A stretch of DNA of 64,000 nucleotides, taken from assembly GCA_016211085.1 (NCBI GenBank), contig JACQSY010000015.1, positions 1-64,000 on the forward strand, written 5' to 3'. The notes under the pieces are model-generated. The model did no database searches and had not been told where the DNA came from. It worked only from the letters and a program-made list of their open reading frames with translations. Shown here piece after piece: positions 44,101-52,991 of this stretch. Source of the DNA: Acidobacteriota bacterium. Lineage in GTDB: Bacteria > Acidobacteriota > UBA6911 > RPQK01 > JACQSY01. How positions within the stretch are numbered: position 1 is the first letter of the stretch; every line of letters starts with the position of its first letter. The position numbers and the translations under genes were made by a program.

Positions 44101-44298
44101 GTGTCTCCGTCGCCTGGAGATAACTCCAAATCTTTACAGAATAGCCGGTTACAGTCGATTCCAGCTAGAGCCATCCTTGACTTCGACAAGTGAGACCGAC
44201 TGCCAGAAATGGATCACCACGTCGAAAGGCTACCAATTCAAGATCTCAGCCCCACGGAATCAATAAGAAAACAAACTCCAGGGAAGAGGCAATCGCCT

Positions 44299-44324
44299 AA
44301 AAAAAAGCGGTGACTTTTCACGGC
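44299..44324 (-). terminator. Orphan minus-strand intrinsic terminator
   Basis: On the minus strand GCCGTGA-AAAG-TCACCGC forms a 7-bp stem with one mismatch and is followed directly by eight T residues. No annotated minus-strand gene ends here: the flanking genes are on the plus strand. It may end an unrecognised small RNA encoded in 44325-44550, or an antisense transcript. Confidence 0.55.
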
Positions 44325-44506
44325 GCCTCAAATGGCGCTCAAAGCGCGGCCAGCATATCTGATGTGGGAAACCACAGGTGAATTGCTGCGACTGTGCCGC
44401 CCTTCCCCCTGCCGGCGAGGGCTGCGCCTCGCCTACCTCCACCTGCGCCAGCGCACCTGATCGCAGGCCACCCCGACACGGTTCATTTTCAATCGGTCTC
44501 CTTTTT

Positions 44507-44553
44507 CGGAGGGTTGCCGCCCTCCGGAAAGGGGAACGGCAAGTTGCTATAAT
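44507..44553 (+). promoter_or_regulatory. Hairpin and extended -10 promoter before uvrC
   Basis: CGGAGGG-TTGCCG-CCCTCCG (44507-44526) forms a perfect 7-bp stem that extends outward with GU pairs to about 13 bp. It is followed by TGCTATAAT (44545-44553), an extended -10 box. The uvrC ATG at 44562 is 8 bases after the box, so the mRNA would have almost no leader. No good -35 is seen; the hairpin may be an operator. Confidence 0.55.
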
Positions 44554-44561
44554 CGGCGTGA

Positions 44562-46361
44562 ATGGCAACGGAGATCCTCGAGGCCAAACTAGATAATCTG
44601 CCGGACCGGCCCGGAGTTTATCTTTTTCAGGACGGGAAGGGCGGAATTTTGTACATCGGTAAGGCCAAAAGTCTCCGGCACAGAGTTCGCTCCTATTTTC
44701 AGTCGGCGCGCGGTTTTGATCATAAGACTGAGGTTCTAAAAAGCAAGATCAGCAACCTGGAGTATATCGTTACCGATACTGAAGTCGAGGCCCTGATCCT
44801 GGAGAGCAACCTCGTCCGAAAGAACCGGCCCAAGTTCAACGTCAACCTCAAAGACGACAAGGCTTTTCTTCACATTAAATTAACGATAAACGAGCCTTAC
44901 CCGCGAGTACTGTTGACTCGCCGTGTGGAGAACGACGGAGCTCGTTACTTCGGTCCGTATCTTCCGGCGTCTCTGGCCCGCAACATCGTTAAGATCATCA
45001 ATCGACATTTCCTGCTCAGGACCTGCGATATTGAAATTACCGGAGGCCTGGAACGTCCCTGTCTCGAATACCACATTAAACGCTGTTTAGGGCCCTGCGT
45101 GGCCGGGCTCTGCAGCCACGAGGAATACCAGCGGGCCGTTCAGGACGTGCTACTACTGCTCGAGGGAAAAAACGAAGAACTGGTCCGCAGCCTGACTGAG
45201 AAAATGATTCAGTCCTCCGAGCAACAGCGTTATGAGGCCGCAGCTTTTTACCGAGACCGTGTCCGTATGGTGCGGGAGCTTGCAGAACGCCAAAAGATGG
45301 TGCTGACGCGGGCTGCCGACGTGGACGTGTTCGCATATTACCGGGAAGGAACTCGTATAGCGCTTCAGCTCTTCACACTCCGCTCTGGACGCGTGGTGGG
45401 CAAGCGGGAATTTTTCTGGGAAGACCTGGAGTACTTTGTTCCTTCTCAATTCTTGCGCGATGCTCTTCAACAGTACTATCTCAGCGCAGGTTTCGTTCCC
45501 GGCGCAATTTATCTTCCAGTCGAAATCGAAGATCAGGATTTAATAGCCCGTTGGCTCAGCGGAAAGAAGAGCCGCACCGTGCACCTGCTCGTTCCCCGTC
45601 GTGGAGAAAAGCATGATCTGTTGCTGTTGGTGGAACGTAACGCGAAGATAGCTTTCGAAAACCGTTTCAAGATTCTCAAATCCGACAAGCAACGGGTGCT
45701 GGAACAGCTTCAAAAAGACCTTGAGCTTCCTCAATTGCCGCGGCGTATTGAAGCCTTCGATGTCTCCAACATTCAGGGATCCGATACTGTTGCCTCGGTG
45801 GTTGTCTGCGAAAACGGCGTGATGAAAAAAAGCGAATACCGAAAGCTGCGCATCCGTTCCGTTGAAGGACCGCACGACTTCGCCAGCGTCTATGAAGCGG
45901 TGCACCGTCGCTACCAGCGGTTGCTTGCCGAACAACGGCCCTTGCCTGACCTGATTCTGATTGATGGGGGTACAGGACAGCTGCATTATGCCTATCAGGC
46001 TCTCTCCGAGCTCAGCATTGAGGACACACCGCTCGCCAGCCTTGCCAAACGTGAGGAGCACATTTTCCTGCAAGGACAGGACGAGCCGCTGATCTTGCCA
46101 CGGACTTCAGCCGTGCTGCACCTGCTGCAGGAAATCCGGGATGAAGCGCACCGTTTTGCAGTGGGCTACCACAGGCAGCGACGTGCCATGCGAGATTTCA
46201 CTTCGGAGCTGGACAAGGTCGAAGGAATTGGTGAAAAACGAAAAATAAGACTGTTGGCCAACTTTGGAAGTCTACATCGGATCCGTGAAGCCAGCGTGGA
46301 AGAACTGAAGCCATTTGTGGGTGAAAAAATTGCGCGCGCCCTCAAAGAGAAGCTGAAATAA
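44562..46361 (+). CDS. uvrC: Excinuclease ABC subunit C
   Basis: The enzyme has 599 residues, usual length, and makes both incisions in nucleotide excision repair with UvrA and UvrB. The GIY-YIG nuclease is at the N-terminus (LPDRPGVYLFQDGKGGILYIGKAKSLR, region 10-37). It has four cysteines in the early middle (RTCDIEI, RPCLEYHIKRCLGPCVAG), a UVR region (EKMIQSSEQQRYEAAAFYRDR, about 205-225), the RNase H-like C-terminal nuclease (EAFDVSNIQGSDTVAS, LILIDGGTGQLH) and a final helix-hairpin-helix pair (VEGIGEKRKIRLLANFGSL). Convergent with tdk, whose stop is 8 bases away. Confidence 0.95.
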   Translation: MATEILEAKLDNLPDRPGVYLFQDGKGGILYIGKAKSLRHRVRSYFQSARGFDHKTEVLKSKISNLEYIVTDTEVEALILESNLVRKNRPKFNVNLKDDKAFLHIKLTINEPYPRVLLTRRVENDGARYFGPYLPASLARNIVKIINRHFLLRTCDIEITGGLERPCLEYHIKRCLGPCVAGLCSHEEYQRAVQDVLLLLEGKNEELVRSLTEKMIQSSEQQRYEAAAFYRDRVRMVRELAERQKMVLTRAADVDVFAYYREGTRIALQLFTLRSGRVVGKREFFWEDLEYFVPSQFLRDALQQYYLSAGFVPGAIYLPVEIEDQDLIARWLSGKKSRTVHLLVPRRGEKHDLLLLVERNAKIAFENRFKILKSDKQRVLEQLQKDLELPQLPRRIEAFDVSNIQGSDTVASVVVCENGVMKKSEYRKLRIRSVEGPHDFASVYEAVHRRYQRLLAEQRPLPDLILIDGGTGQLHYAYQALSELSIEDTPLASLAKREEHIFLQGQDEPLILPRTSAVLHLLQEIRDEAHRFAVGYHRQRRAMRDFTSELDKVEGIGEKRKIRLLANFGSLHRIREASVEELKPFVGEKIARALKEKLK

Positions 46362-46369
46362 CTCTGCCC

Positions 46370-46942
46370 TCACTCGTCGCGTTCCCCCGCCGGCGCAAAA
46401 CAATGCCGGCAACGGGGCTCGTAAGCTCCCTCAGCTCCCACTAATATCTGCTCCCCGCTGCGCACCAGCCGCTGGCTGTAGTTGGCAGGGCGGCCGCACT
46501 TCATACAAATGGCCAGCGTCTTCGTTATATACTCAGCAATCGCCAGCAGTTCCGGCATGGGGGGAAACGGCCGGCCGCGAAAATCTTTGTCCAGGCCCGC
46601 TATGATGACTCGTTTGCCGTCATTCGCCAGCCGATCGCAAACCCGAACGATCTCAGCGTCAAAAAACTGTGCCTCATCAATTCCCACGACCTCCGTGGAG
46701 CTGAGCACTGCACTCAGGATCTCTCTCGCAGAGTCCACAGATTGAGAGGCGATTCTCAACTCGCTGTGGGAGACGATGTGACTCTCAGAAAAACGGTTGT
46801 CAACTTTCGGTTTGAATATCTGCACCTGCTGCTTTGCAATCTGGGCACGCCGGAGCCGACGTATCAACTCTTCACTTTTGCCGGAAAACATGCTGCCGCA
46901 GATAACTTCAATCCAGCCGGACCAACTGTGAACCGTGTCCAT
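46370..46942 (-). CDS. tdk: Thymidine kinase (type II)
   Basis: The enzyme has 190 residues and phosphorylates thymidine for salvage. Motifs are the P-loop [25 protein letters not shown] with the catalytic Glu, the lasso region around [12 protein letters not shown], and zinc ligands CMKCG and CRHC. A short acidic tail follows the last cysteines. It is a stand-alone gene, convergent with uvrC. Confidence 0.93.
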   Translation of the reverse strand: MDTVHSWSGWIEVICGSMFSGKSEELIRRLRRAQIAKQQVQIFKPKVDNRFSESHIVSHSELRIASQSVDSAREILSAVLSSTEVVGIDEAQFFDAEIVRVCDRLANDGKRVIIAGLDKDFRGRPFPPMPELLAIAEYITKTLAICMKCGRPANYSQRLVRSGEQILVGAEGAYEPRCRHCFAPAGERDE

Positions 46943-46996
46943 GGAAATAACAAAAAACGCCGCAGCAATGGCGAAACCGTATTTGTCCCTGGTGAA

Positions 46997-47578
46997 TTAA
47001 TCGTAGGCTTGCGGATTATAAAATGGCGCAAAAGCCGCAATCAAGGCGATTACAAAGGAGTGTTTTCGAGTGATCAGGTCATCTGTCAGCACACCCCAGG
47101 TACCCTGCATACTGCGCACGTTGCTCTGGCGGCTGAAGCGATCAATGACGATGCCAAGCTCGATTCCCCGGTCGACAACCGGATCAGCCAGTGCGGAGGG
47201 GACGTAGATTCCGCCGCCGTGTCCAAAATAACCTCGATGGCCATCGGAAACATAAGCCCAGCTTTCCAGAAAAACCTGCCGACGCGGCCCTTGCAAGCTG
47301 ATGATGTTAAATCCTCCTTCAAGCCCTACGTAAAAATCTGCCTCCGCTTTTTCCTTCTTCAGCTGCAGAGTTAATGATTCCACCCGTTCCTGGGCTCCCC
47401 TCATGAGCTCCTGAGCCGAAAGAGGCATGTGGTGGGAGGTGGCGGGAACATCGTAATGAAGAAACTGGATTGTCTCCCGAGGATCGTCGATGATTCTTGA
47501 GCCGAACAAGGCCCAAGCTTCCCGTATGGCTTCGATCTTAGGTTCGCGCGAACTGGCGAGTGCGATTCTCACAACCAC
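46997..47578 (-). CDS. Inosine/xanthosine triphosphatase-like NTPase (YjjX family)
   Basis: The protein has 193 residues. Its motifs, ALASSREPKIEAIREAW, SAQELMRGAQERV, VGLEGGF, ESWAYVSDGHRGYFGHGGG, LADPVVDRGIELG and GTWGVLTDDLITRK, follow the YjjX/NTPase family, which hydrolyses ITP and XTP. Together with rdgB at 28 kb the window carries two house-cleaning nucleotide hydrolases of different fold. The N-terminus (GTG at 47578 or at 47572) is uncertain. Some family motifs are weaker than in the enterobacterial protein, so the substrate is not certain. Confidence 0.78.
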   Translation of the reverse strand: MVVRIALASSREPKIEAIREAWALFGSRIIDDPRETIQFLHYDVPATSHHMPLSAQELMRGAQERVESLTLQLKKEKAEADFYVGLEGGFNIISLQGPRRQVFLESWAYVSDGHRGYFGHGGGIYVPSALADPVVDRGIELGIVIDRFSRQSNVRSMQGTWGVLTDDLITRKHSFVIALIAAFAPFYNPQAYD

Positions 47579-47582
47579 TCGA

Positions 47583-47689
47583 TTGTAGCGGCGGGCTCTG
47601 TCATTCGAGCCGCTGTGAGCGATTCATCAGTGGCTGCTGCGGTTGCCGGCTTTTAGCCAACCTACTGCGGCTTCACGCCCGACTCCTTG
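47583..47689. other. Structured intergenic sequence with two hairpins
   Basis: GGCTC-tgtcattc-GAGCC (47594-47611) and GGTT-GCC-GGCT-TTT-AGCC-AACC (47642-47663) are hairpin candidates. On the minus strand the segment reads AAGGAGTCGGGCGTGAAGC, close to the repeat fragment at 14605-14650 (GCGAGTCGGGCGTGCGAAGC), so it may be related to that family. It lies between suhB and the YjjX-like gene and has no coding capacity. Confidence 0.4.
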
Positions 47690-48499
47690 CTACTCTTGTT
47701 GTCTATCATTGCCTGCAAACCGTCCCGATAAGATTTCTTTCATCTGATCATGGATTCGGCCGTTGGTCGCCAGGAGTTCACGATGGTATATAGAGTACTC
47801 ACTTCCTTCAAAAAGTGAGACGCGGCCTCCCGCTTCCTCTACAATGAGCTTTCCTGCCGCTACGTCCCATGGATTCAAGCTCAGCTCCCACATCCCGTCG
47901 AACCTTCCGCAGGCCACATAACATAGATCCAGAGCGGCCGATCCATCACGGCGCACGGCACGCGCACTCATGATGAAACGGTTAAAGTATTCAAGATTCT
48001 CCAGCATGCTGTCGCGATCGTAAGAAAACCCGGTGCAAACCAGACTGTCCTCCAGCAAAGGTTTGCTGGAAACCTGAATCCTCCTGCCGTTTAAAACCGC
48101 TCCTTGTTGATAGTGTGCGCTGAAGAGTTCTTGCTTAACAGGATCATAGACCACCCCAAATATGATCCTTCCCTGATACTCCAGAGCAATAGAGACCGCA
48201 AAAAGGGGATAGCCGTGCGCATAGTTCGTGGTTCCGTCCAGGGGATCGATCACCCACTTGTAAGGCGCAGGCCCCCCAAGGGTACCCTGTTCTTCCGCGA
48301 GAATCTGATGTTCGGGAAATTCCCCCTGGATTCGACTCAAAATGAGCTGTTCGGATTGCAGATCCATCTCAGTAACCAAGTTAATCCGTCCCTTTTTACT
48401 GATTTGGAATCCTGAAGATAGATTTTTGACAAGCAGTTTCCCTGCGTCACGAGCCGCTTCCACTGCCACATCGAACATCCGGGTTAACTGATCACGCAT
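47690..48499 (-). CDS. suhB: Inositol-1-monophosphatase family protein
   Basis: The enzyme has 269 residues and is a Mg2+-dependent, Li+-sensitive phosphatase. Motifs are LVTEMDLQSEQLI, ILAEEQG, WVIDPLDGTTNYAHGYP and LNPWDVAAGKLIVEEAGG, which hold all metal ligands. It may act on inositol phosphates, or like SuhB affect rRNA processing. It is encoded 20 bases downstream of ispF in the same direction. Confidence 0.92.
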   Translation of the reverse strand: MRDQLTRMFDVAVEAARDAGKLLVKNLSSGFQISKKGRINLVTEMDLQSEQLILSRIQGEFPEHQILAEEQGTLGGPAPYKWVIDPLDGTTNYAHGYPLFAVSIALEYQGRIIFGVVYDPVKQELFSAHYQQGAVLNGRRIQVSSKPLLEDSLVCTGFSYDRDSMLENLEYFNRFIMSARAVRRDGSAALDLCYVACGRFDGMWELSLNPWDVAAGKLIVEEAGGRVSLFEGSEYSIYHRELLATNGRIHDQMKEILSGRFAGNDRQQE

Positions 48500-48518
48500 A
48501 GACCTACAGGCGGCCCTT

Positions 48519-49007
48519 TCATCGGGGTTCTAACTCCACCAATAGGGCCACTGCCTGGACTGCTATGCCTTCTCGGCGGCCAATGGTTCCTTTCCCTTCC
48601 ATGGTGGTGGCTTTGATAGAGATGCGGTCGGGCTTCAAGAAGAGTACGCGCTCCAGGTTGGCCTTGATTGCAGACGTATAGGGATGGATTTTAGGTTCTT
48701 CTGCAATCACCATCACGTCGACGTTAACAACCCCAAATCCCTTCCCTCGAATTAAGCGATAGGCTTTTTCCAGGATCAAGAGACTGGAAAGGCCGGCGTA
48801 TTGAGGATCAGTATTCGGAAAATAGTTTCCAATATCGCTAAATCCCGCCGCGCCGAGCAGCGCGTCGGCTACCGCATGAAGCAAGACGTCGCCATCGGAG
48901 TGTCCTGCCAAACCCGAAGCGTGCGCAATCTGTACCCCTCCCAACATCAGCTTGCGTCCGGTTTCAAAAGGATGAAAATCGTAGCCTAAACCGATGCGAT
49001 AACTCAT
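48519..49007 (-). CDS. ispF: 2-C-methyl-D-erythritol 2,4-cyclodiphosphate synthase
   Basis: This 162-residue trimeric zinc enzyme of the MEP pathway makes MEcPP. Metal ligands are in GYDFHPF (Asp8, His10) and LLHAVADALLGA (His42); ATTMEGKGTIGRREG near the C-terminus is the signature TTxEGxGxxGRxEGI. Its start overlaps the ispD stop by 4 bases, so the two are coupled. Confidence 0.95.
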   Translation of the reverse strand: MSYRIGLGYDFHPFETGRKLMLGGVQIAHASGLAGHSDGDVLLHAVADALLGAAGFSDIGNYFPNTDPQYAGLSSLLILEKAYRLIRGKGFGVVNVDVMVIAEEPKIHPYTSAIKANLERVLFLKPDRISIKATTMEGKGTIGRREGIAVQAVALLVELEPR

Positions 49008-49654
49008 TTTCTTTCCAGATCACTTCTCCACGTAATCTTCACGTTACCCGGGTCTCCTGGGACCACGTGGACGGGAAAACCGAGCCGTTCGATCAGCATT
49101 GATTCATCCGTTGCGTAAAAACCCTCGCTGATCGCTCGAGCAAATGCATCCTCAAGCAGACGGCGCTGAAAACCTTGAGGAGTCTGTGAAAGGTACAGGT
49201 GTTCCCGTTTTAAAGTGCGAATGACACGACTGTTTCGTACCTCTTTCACGGTGTCAGACACAGGGATGCAAGGAACACACGCCTGATGGAGACGTGTCCC
49301 CTCAACGACTCGAACAACGAGGTCGGGAGAAAAAAACGGACGAGCTGCATCGTGCACGAGCACTATGTCGACTTCAGGAACAAGTTGGCACAGGCCATTG
49401 TAGACGGAGTCCTGGCGCTTCTCTCCCCCCCTGGCGATGGTAATTTTTTCTGAAAAAGGAAGAGATTGAATCTCGGTCCTCACCGGCTCCAGCCACCCGT
49501 CCGAGACCACCAGGACGCACTGCGACACCAATGCACACAGCCGATCCAATGAATGTAAGTAGATCGATTTGCCCTGACTTCTCAGGAACTGTTTGGGGAT
49601 TTCAGAACCGAAGCGCGATCCAGTCCCGGCAGCGGCAACAACCACTCCAATCAA
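49004..49654 (-). CDS. ispD: 2-C-methyl-D-erythritol 4-phosphate cytidylyltransferase
   Basis: The enzyme has 216 residues and activates MEP with CTP in isoprenoid synthesis. Motifs are [57 protein letters not shown] and [13 protein letters not shown]. It overlaps the PIN-TRAM gene by 4 bases upstream and ispF by 4 bases downstream. With ispE at 61 kb, three MEP pathway genes are in the window. Confidence 0.94.
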   Translation of the reverse strand: MIGVVVAAAGTGSRFGSEIPKQFLRSQGKSIYLHSLDRLCALVSQCVLVVSDGWLEPVRTEIQSLPFSEKITIARGGEKRQDSVYNGLCQLVPEVDIVLVHDAARPFFSPDLVVRVVEGTRLHQACVPCIPVSDTVKEVRNSRVIRTLKREHLYLSQTPQGFQRRLLEDAFARAISEGFYATDESMLIERLGFPVHVVPGDPGNVKITWRSDLERK

Positions 49655-50685
49655 AGCCGCGTTATCCTCTCGCGCTCATACTCTCCGCGTTGGGGCATCT
49701 CCCCGTTTGACTGGTACTTCCCGAAGATCATTTTACCGGCGGTGGTCTGAAGCACACTGGTGACCATCACATCCACGGTGCGCCCGATCATTCTTCGGGC
49801 GTTGTCCACCACCACCATGGTGCCGTCATCCAGGTAGGCCACGCCCTGGTTGTATTCCTTACCCTCTTTCAGAATGAAAACCCGCATCGTCTCGCCGGGA
49901 AGAACCACCGGTTTGATTGCGTTGGCGAGCTCGTTGATGTTGAGCACTTCAACGCCGCGAAGCTGAGCCACCTTGTTCAAATTAAAATCATTGGTCATGA
50001 TCTTGGCCCCGCGTTCTTTAGCGAGCTCAATCAGTTTCATGTCGACTTCTTTGATTTCAGGATAGTCCTGCTCAACGATTTGCACCTCGATATTGGAATT
50101 CTTCTGAATCTTCTGAAGAATGTCCAAACCGCGGCGCCCTCGGTTGCGTTTCATGGAATCGGCTGAATCGGCGACCAACTGCAATTCCCTCAGGACGAAT
50201 TGCGGAATCAGCAGCTGACCATCGAGAAACCCAGTCTCCACGATATCCGCCACACGGCCATCTATGATGACGCTGGTGTCAAGCAGCTTGGAGGCTTTCT
50301 TGGTAGCGCGGTCCAAAAACAAGCCGCCAAAGCTCAAGTTAAGCATCTCCCCTTTTACAATCCCCATGACCAGCCCCACATAGGTCATGGCGGCCAGGAT
50401 GAGCACCTGCAAAAAAGTAACTGTCTGGTCGTCTAGAAAAACCATACGGTGAATGATAAGGCTGATGAGACTGGCCCCCAGAATACCTAACAAGGAACCC
50501 AGGGCAGCACCTACAAGAGCTTTAGGGGAGGTATGCCGCACGCTGATTTCGAAAATTATGATAGCAATGGATAGAAACAATCCAGCGAGCAGCGCTACTT
50601 GAGGGGCGAGACCAAAGGGTTTCAGGTAGAATGTGGCAGCGGTGAACGTGATCGCGAAAAGAGTTCGTATCAGCCACAATCGCAT
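49651..50685 (-). CDS. Membrane PIN-TRAM protein (YacL-like putative ribonuclease)
   Basis: The protein has 344 residues. Four membrane helices (residues 5-105) precede a PIN-domain nuclease ([14 protein letters not shown] with the first acidic residue, [20 protein letters not shown]) and a C-terminal TRAM domain ([38 protein letters not shown], about 250-290). The ATG at 50685 is fixed by AAGGAGG (about 5 bases upstream); a GTG just before it overlaps that site and cannot be used. A hairpin GCGGC-ACAC-GCCGC lies directly before the site. YacL-ispD-ispF is a common gene order. Confidence 0.88.
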   Translation of the reverse strand: MRLWLIRTLFAITFTAATFYLKPFGLAPQVALLAGLFLSIAIIIFEISVRHTSPKALVGAALGSLLGILGASLISLIIHRMVFLDDQTVTFLQVLILAAMTYVGLVMGIVKGEMLNLSFGGLFLDRATKKASKLLDTSVIIDGRVADIVETGFLDGQLLIPQFVLRELQLVADSADSMKRNRGRRGLDILQKIQKNSNIEVQIVEQDYPEIKEVDMKLIELAKERGAKIMTNDFNLNKVAQLRGVEVLNINELANAIKPVVLPGETMRVFILKEGKEYNQGVAYLDDGTMVVVDNARRMIGRTVDVMVTSVLQTTAGKMIFGKYQSNGEMPQRGEYERERITRL

Positions 50686-50833
50686 AAGCACCTCCTTTCA
50701 GCGGCGTGTGCCGCAAGGCGAGAGTCTGGCTCATAACAGTTACAAAAAATGTATGATAGCTTATTCTAGTTTTTTCGGAAGAGCCGTGTCTAGCTGAACA
50801 CGATTCCGCCGTAGGACGGAAACCCGTGGAATT

Positions 50834-52183
50834 TCAGAAGAGAGCGTCGAAAGCATCTTGAACGGAGGAAACAGCCTGTATTCTTAAGGGCTCAACCGGC
50901 CCCGAGAGGGGAAGGTTGCCGTGGGGAAGCATTACCCAGTCGAAGCCCATGGCCAGCGCCTCTTTGAGACGCGTCTGCGCAAAGCTCACTGCACGCACCT
51001 CGCCGGCCAGCCCTACCTCACCAAAAACCACGCTGCGGAACCCGATGGGCTGGTTGCGAAAACTGGACACGATGGCCGCGACTACAGCAAGATCAATTGC
51101 GGGTTCCTGCAAAGCCAGTCCGCCGACTACATTCACATAAATATCACTGCCGGATAACTGTAATCCCACCCGCTTTTCCAGCATCGCTAGCAGAAGTGCG
51201 ATTCGACTAGGATCAACTCCATTTCCCATCCTTCGGCCGGTTCCATAAGCGCTGTGGCTTACCAGCGCTTGCAATTCGGCAAGGATCGGTCGAGAGCCTT
51301 GCATTGCGCAAACCACTACAGAGCCGGCCGCGCTTTCGGGACGTTCGGAGAGAAACAGTCCGGAAGGATTCTCCACACACAACAAACCGCGGCTGGACAT
51401 CTCGAAGATGCCTAATTCGTTAGAAGGCCCAAACCGATTCTTTACCGCGCGCACTATTTTTTGGTTCTGGTGACGGTCACCCTCAAAATAAAGAACCACA
51501 TCCACAATGTGTTCCAGTGCCTTGGGTCCGGCAAGAGAGCCCTCTTTAGTGATGTGGCCAATGAGGAAAACCGCGATATTTTGTTGCTTGGCAAAGGAAA
51601 GAAACTGTGCAGCGCACTCGCGGACCTGGCCCATAGTGCCCGGAATTGACTCCAACTTCTCCGTGCTGACCGTTTGGATTGAGTCTACGATGAGAATCTG
51701 TGGCTGAAGAGCCTCCACTTCTGTAAAAATCGCTTCCAGGGAAGTCTCTGCCACCAAAAAAAGATTCCGGCCTTGAACACCCAGGCGTTCGCCTCTTAGC
51801 TTGATTTGCTGGATGGATTCCTCGCCGGCAATGTAAAGCGTCTTCAGACCCTGAGCGGAAAGTGACTCAGCAATCTGGAGAAGTAGTGTCGATTTACCGA
51901 TGCCCGGTTCACCGCCCAATAGGACCAGTGACCCCGGAACCAACCCTCCGCCGAGGACCCGGTCAAACTCCACATTGCGCGTAGTAATCCGCTCGACTTT
52001 CTCCTGTTGCACGGTGGGATATTCCAGCACCGGCGATGAATTTCGCACCCGCCTCAGCGGCCGATCGCTTTCCGTGAGGAAGCTATTCCACTCGCCGCAG
52101 CCCGGGCAGCGACCCAGCCATTTTTGTGAGCGGAATCCACAAAGCTGGCACACATAAACTGTTTTTGCGGAAGGTGTCTGCAT
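50834..52183 (-). CDS. radA: DNA repair ATPase RadA/Sms
   Basis: The enzyme has 449 residues and helps branch migration in homologous recombination. It has a CXXC zinc finger (YVCQLCGFRSQKW, RCPGCGEWNSF), a RecA-like core with Walker A GEPGIGKSTLLLQIA, ILIVDSIQTV and the KNRFG motif (VKNRFGPSNELG), and a C-terminal Lon-like domain (MGNGVDPSRIALLLAMLEKR, region 335-440). It is followed at its 5' side by a repeat element (52212-52488). Confidence 0.94.
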   Translation of the reverse strand: MQTPSAKTVYVCQLCGFRSQKWLGRCPGCGEWNSFLTESDRPLRRVRNSSPVLEYPTVQQEKVERITTRNVEFDRVLGGGLVPGSLVLLGGEPGIGKSTLLLQIAESLSAQGLKTLYIAGEESIQQIKLRGERLGVQGRNLFLVAETSLEAIFTEVEALQPQILIVDSIQTVSTEKLESIPGTMGQVRECAAQFLSFAKQQNIAVFLIGHITKEGSLAGPKALEHIVDVVLYFEGDRHQNQKIVRAVKNRFGPSNELGIFEMSSRGLLCVENPSGLFLSERPESAAGSVVVCAMQGSRPILAELQALVSHSAYGTGRRMGNGVDPSRIALLLAMLEKRVGLQLSGSDIYVNVVGGLALQEPAIDLAVVAAIVSSFRNQPIGFRSVVFGEVGLAGEVRAVSFAQTRLKEALAMGFDWVMLPHGNLPLSGPVEPLRIQAVSSVQDAFDALF

Positions 52184-52211
52184 TCTCTAAACAAGACAGA
52201 GCACTATCGCA

Positions 52212-52488
52212 CTTAGTACCCCCATTCATCAATAGCGTGACGTTGGTTGCGAGGGCGACGGCGGCCAGAAGCGGGACGACGAGGCGATGCCAGACCCATC
52301 GGCGAGGAGGAGTAACCATAAGATGGCTGCCGTACCGCCGCAACCCTTCGGGTAAGTGCAGGTTGCGGGAGATCTCTGCGCCGCTCGTCGTCGACGATGT
52401 ACATCACATCGCCTCCTCCTCTGTCCTTGACCTCGCCTCGCAAGCCCCACACGCAAACGTTACAGTATTCGTGAAATGGGGTGCTTAG
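52212..52488. repeat. TIR-bounded intergenic repeat element (277 bp)
   Basis: The left end CTTAGTACCCCCATTCATC and the reverse-complemented right end CTAAGCACCCCATTTCACG form imperfect terminal inverted repeats of about 22 bp. The core starts GGTTGCGAGGGCGACGGCGG and is shared with the 18.5-kb element; the inner right part (TTTGCGTGTGGGGCTTGCG on the minus strand) is shared with the fragment at 14.6 kb. Short frames inside it do not look like genes. It fills most of the 373-bp gap 52184-52556 between radA and the thioesterase gene. Confidence 0.75.
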
Positions 52489-52556
52489 ATTGTACGGCGT
52501 GCTTGCCGACCTCCTCTGGCGACACTCAGACCTTGCATGAAACCCGGGCATAGAGA

Positions 52557-52991
52557 TCACCGTCCCGATAGCAATGTGTAATATTTCGCGGGCATTCTTG
52601 CAGGACGTCCCTCCCCATTGACAACCAGGTGCTTCGTAAAACCGTCCGCATATACGACCGACTGGCTGCAGTCCCGCAGCTCGTAAGCGAACTTTATCAA
52701 TCGCGTGTGGCATTCGCTTAAGCGTGTACGGACAATAAACTCCATGTCATAACGAAGCGGCGCCCGGTAACGGCAAAAAGACTCAACCACCATGAAATAT
52801 GTCTCTTTTTCCCGCTCCATCTCGTCGTAGGTAAATCCGCGACTTCGGCAAAACTCGCTCCTCCCCACCTCAAACCAGACCAAATAGCTTGCATAATAAG
52901 CAACTCGCATCTGGTCTGTTTCCGCATACCGAACACGCAGGGGAAAATCAACGTAACCAGGAAACTGCACGTCTTCACTGTTCATTGACAT
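52557..52991 (-). CDS. Acyl-CoA thioesterase (YbgC-like hotdog protein)
   Basis: The protein has 144 residues and one 4HBT hotdog domain with VRYAETDQMRVAYYASYLVWFEVGRSEFCR. The catalytic Asp is present (ETD), the usual following GVVYHANY reads RVAYYASY, with Tyr in place of His, as seen in many YbgC-like proteins. It probably hydrolyses short acyl-CoAs or acyl-ACPs in the cytoplasm. Its 5' end overlaps the alr stop by 17 bases. Confidence 0.82.
   Translation of the reverse strand: MSMNSEDVQFPGYVDFPLRVRYAETDQMRVAYYASYLVWFEVGRSEFCRSRGFTYDEMEREKETYFMVVESFCRYRAPLRYDMEFIVRTRLSECHTRLIKFAYELRDCSQSVVYADGFTKHLVVNGEGRPARMPAKYYTLLSGR

Noticed and set aside
44325-44500. SRP RNA, tmRNA or RNase P RNA
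   Set aside because: The GGAAGGAAGCAGCCA-like SRP loop, the tRNA-like ends of tmRNA and the RNase P core motifs were not found. Kept only as a candidate small RNA.
52213-52713. Protein gene inside the 52-kb repeat on the minus strand
   Set aside because: The frame crosses the repeat ends and the thioesterase gene; low complexity; no start signal.
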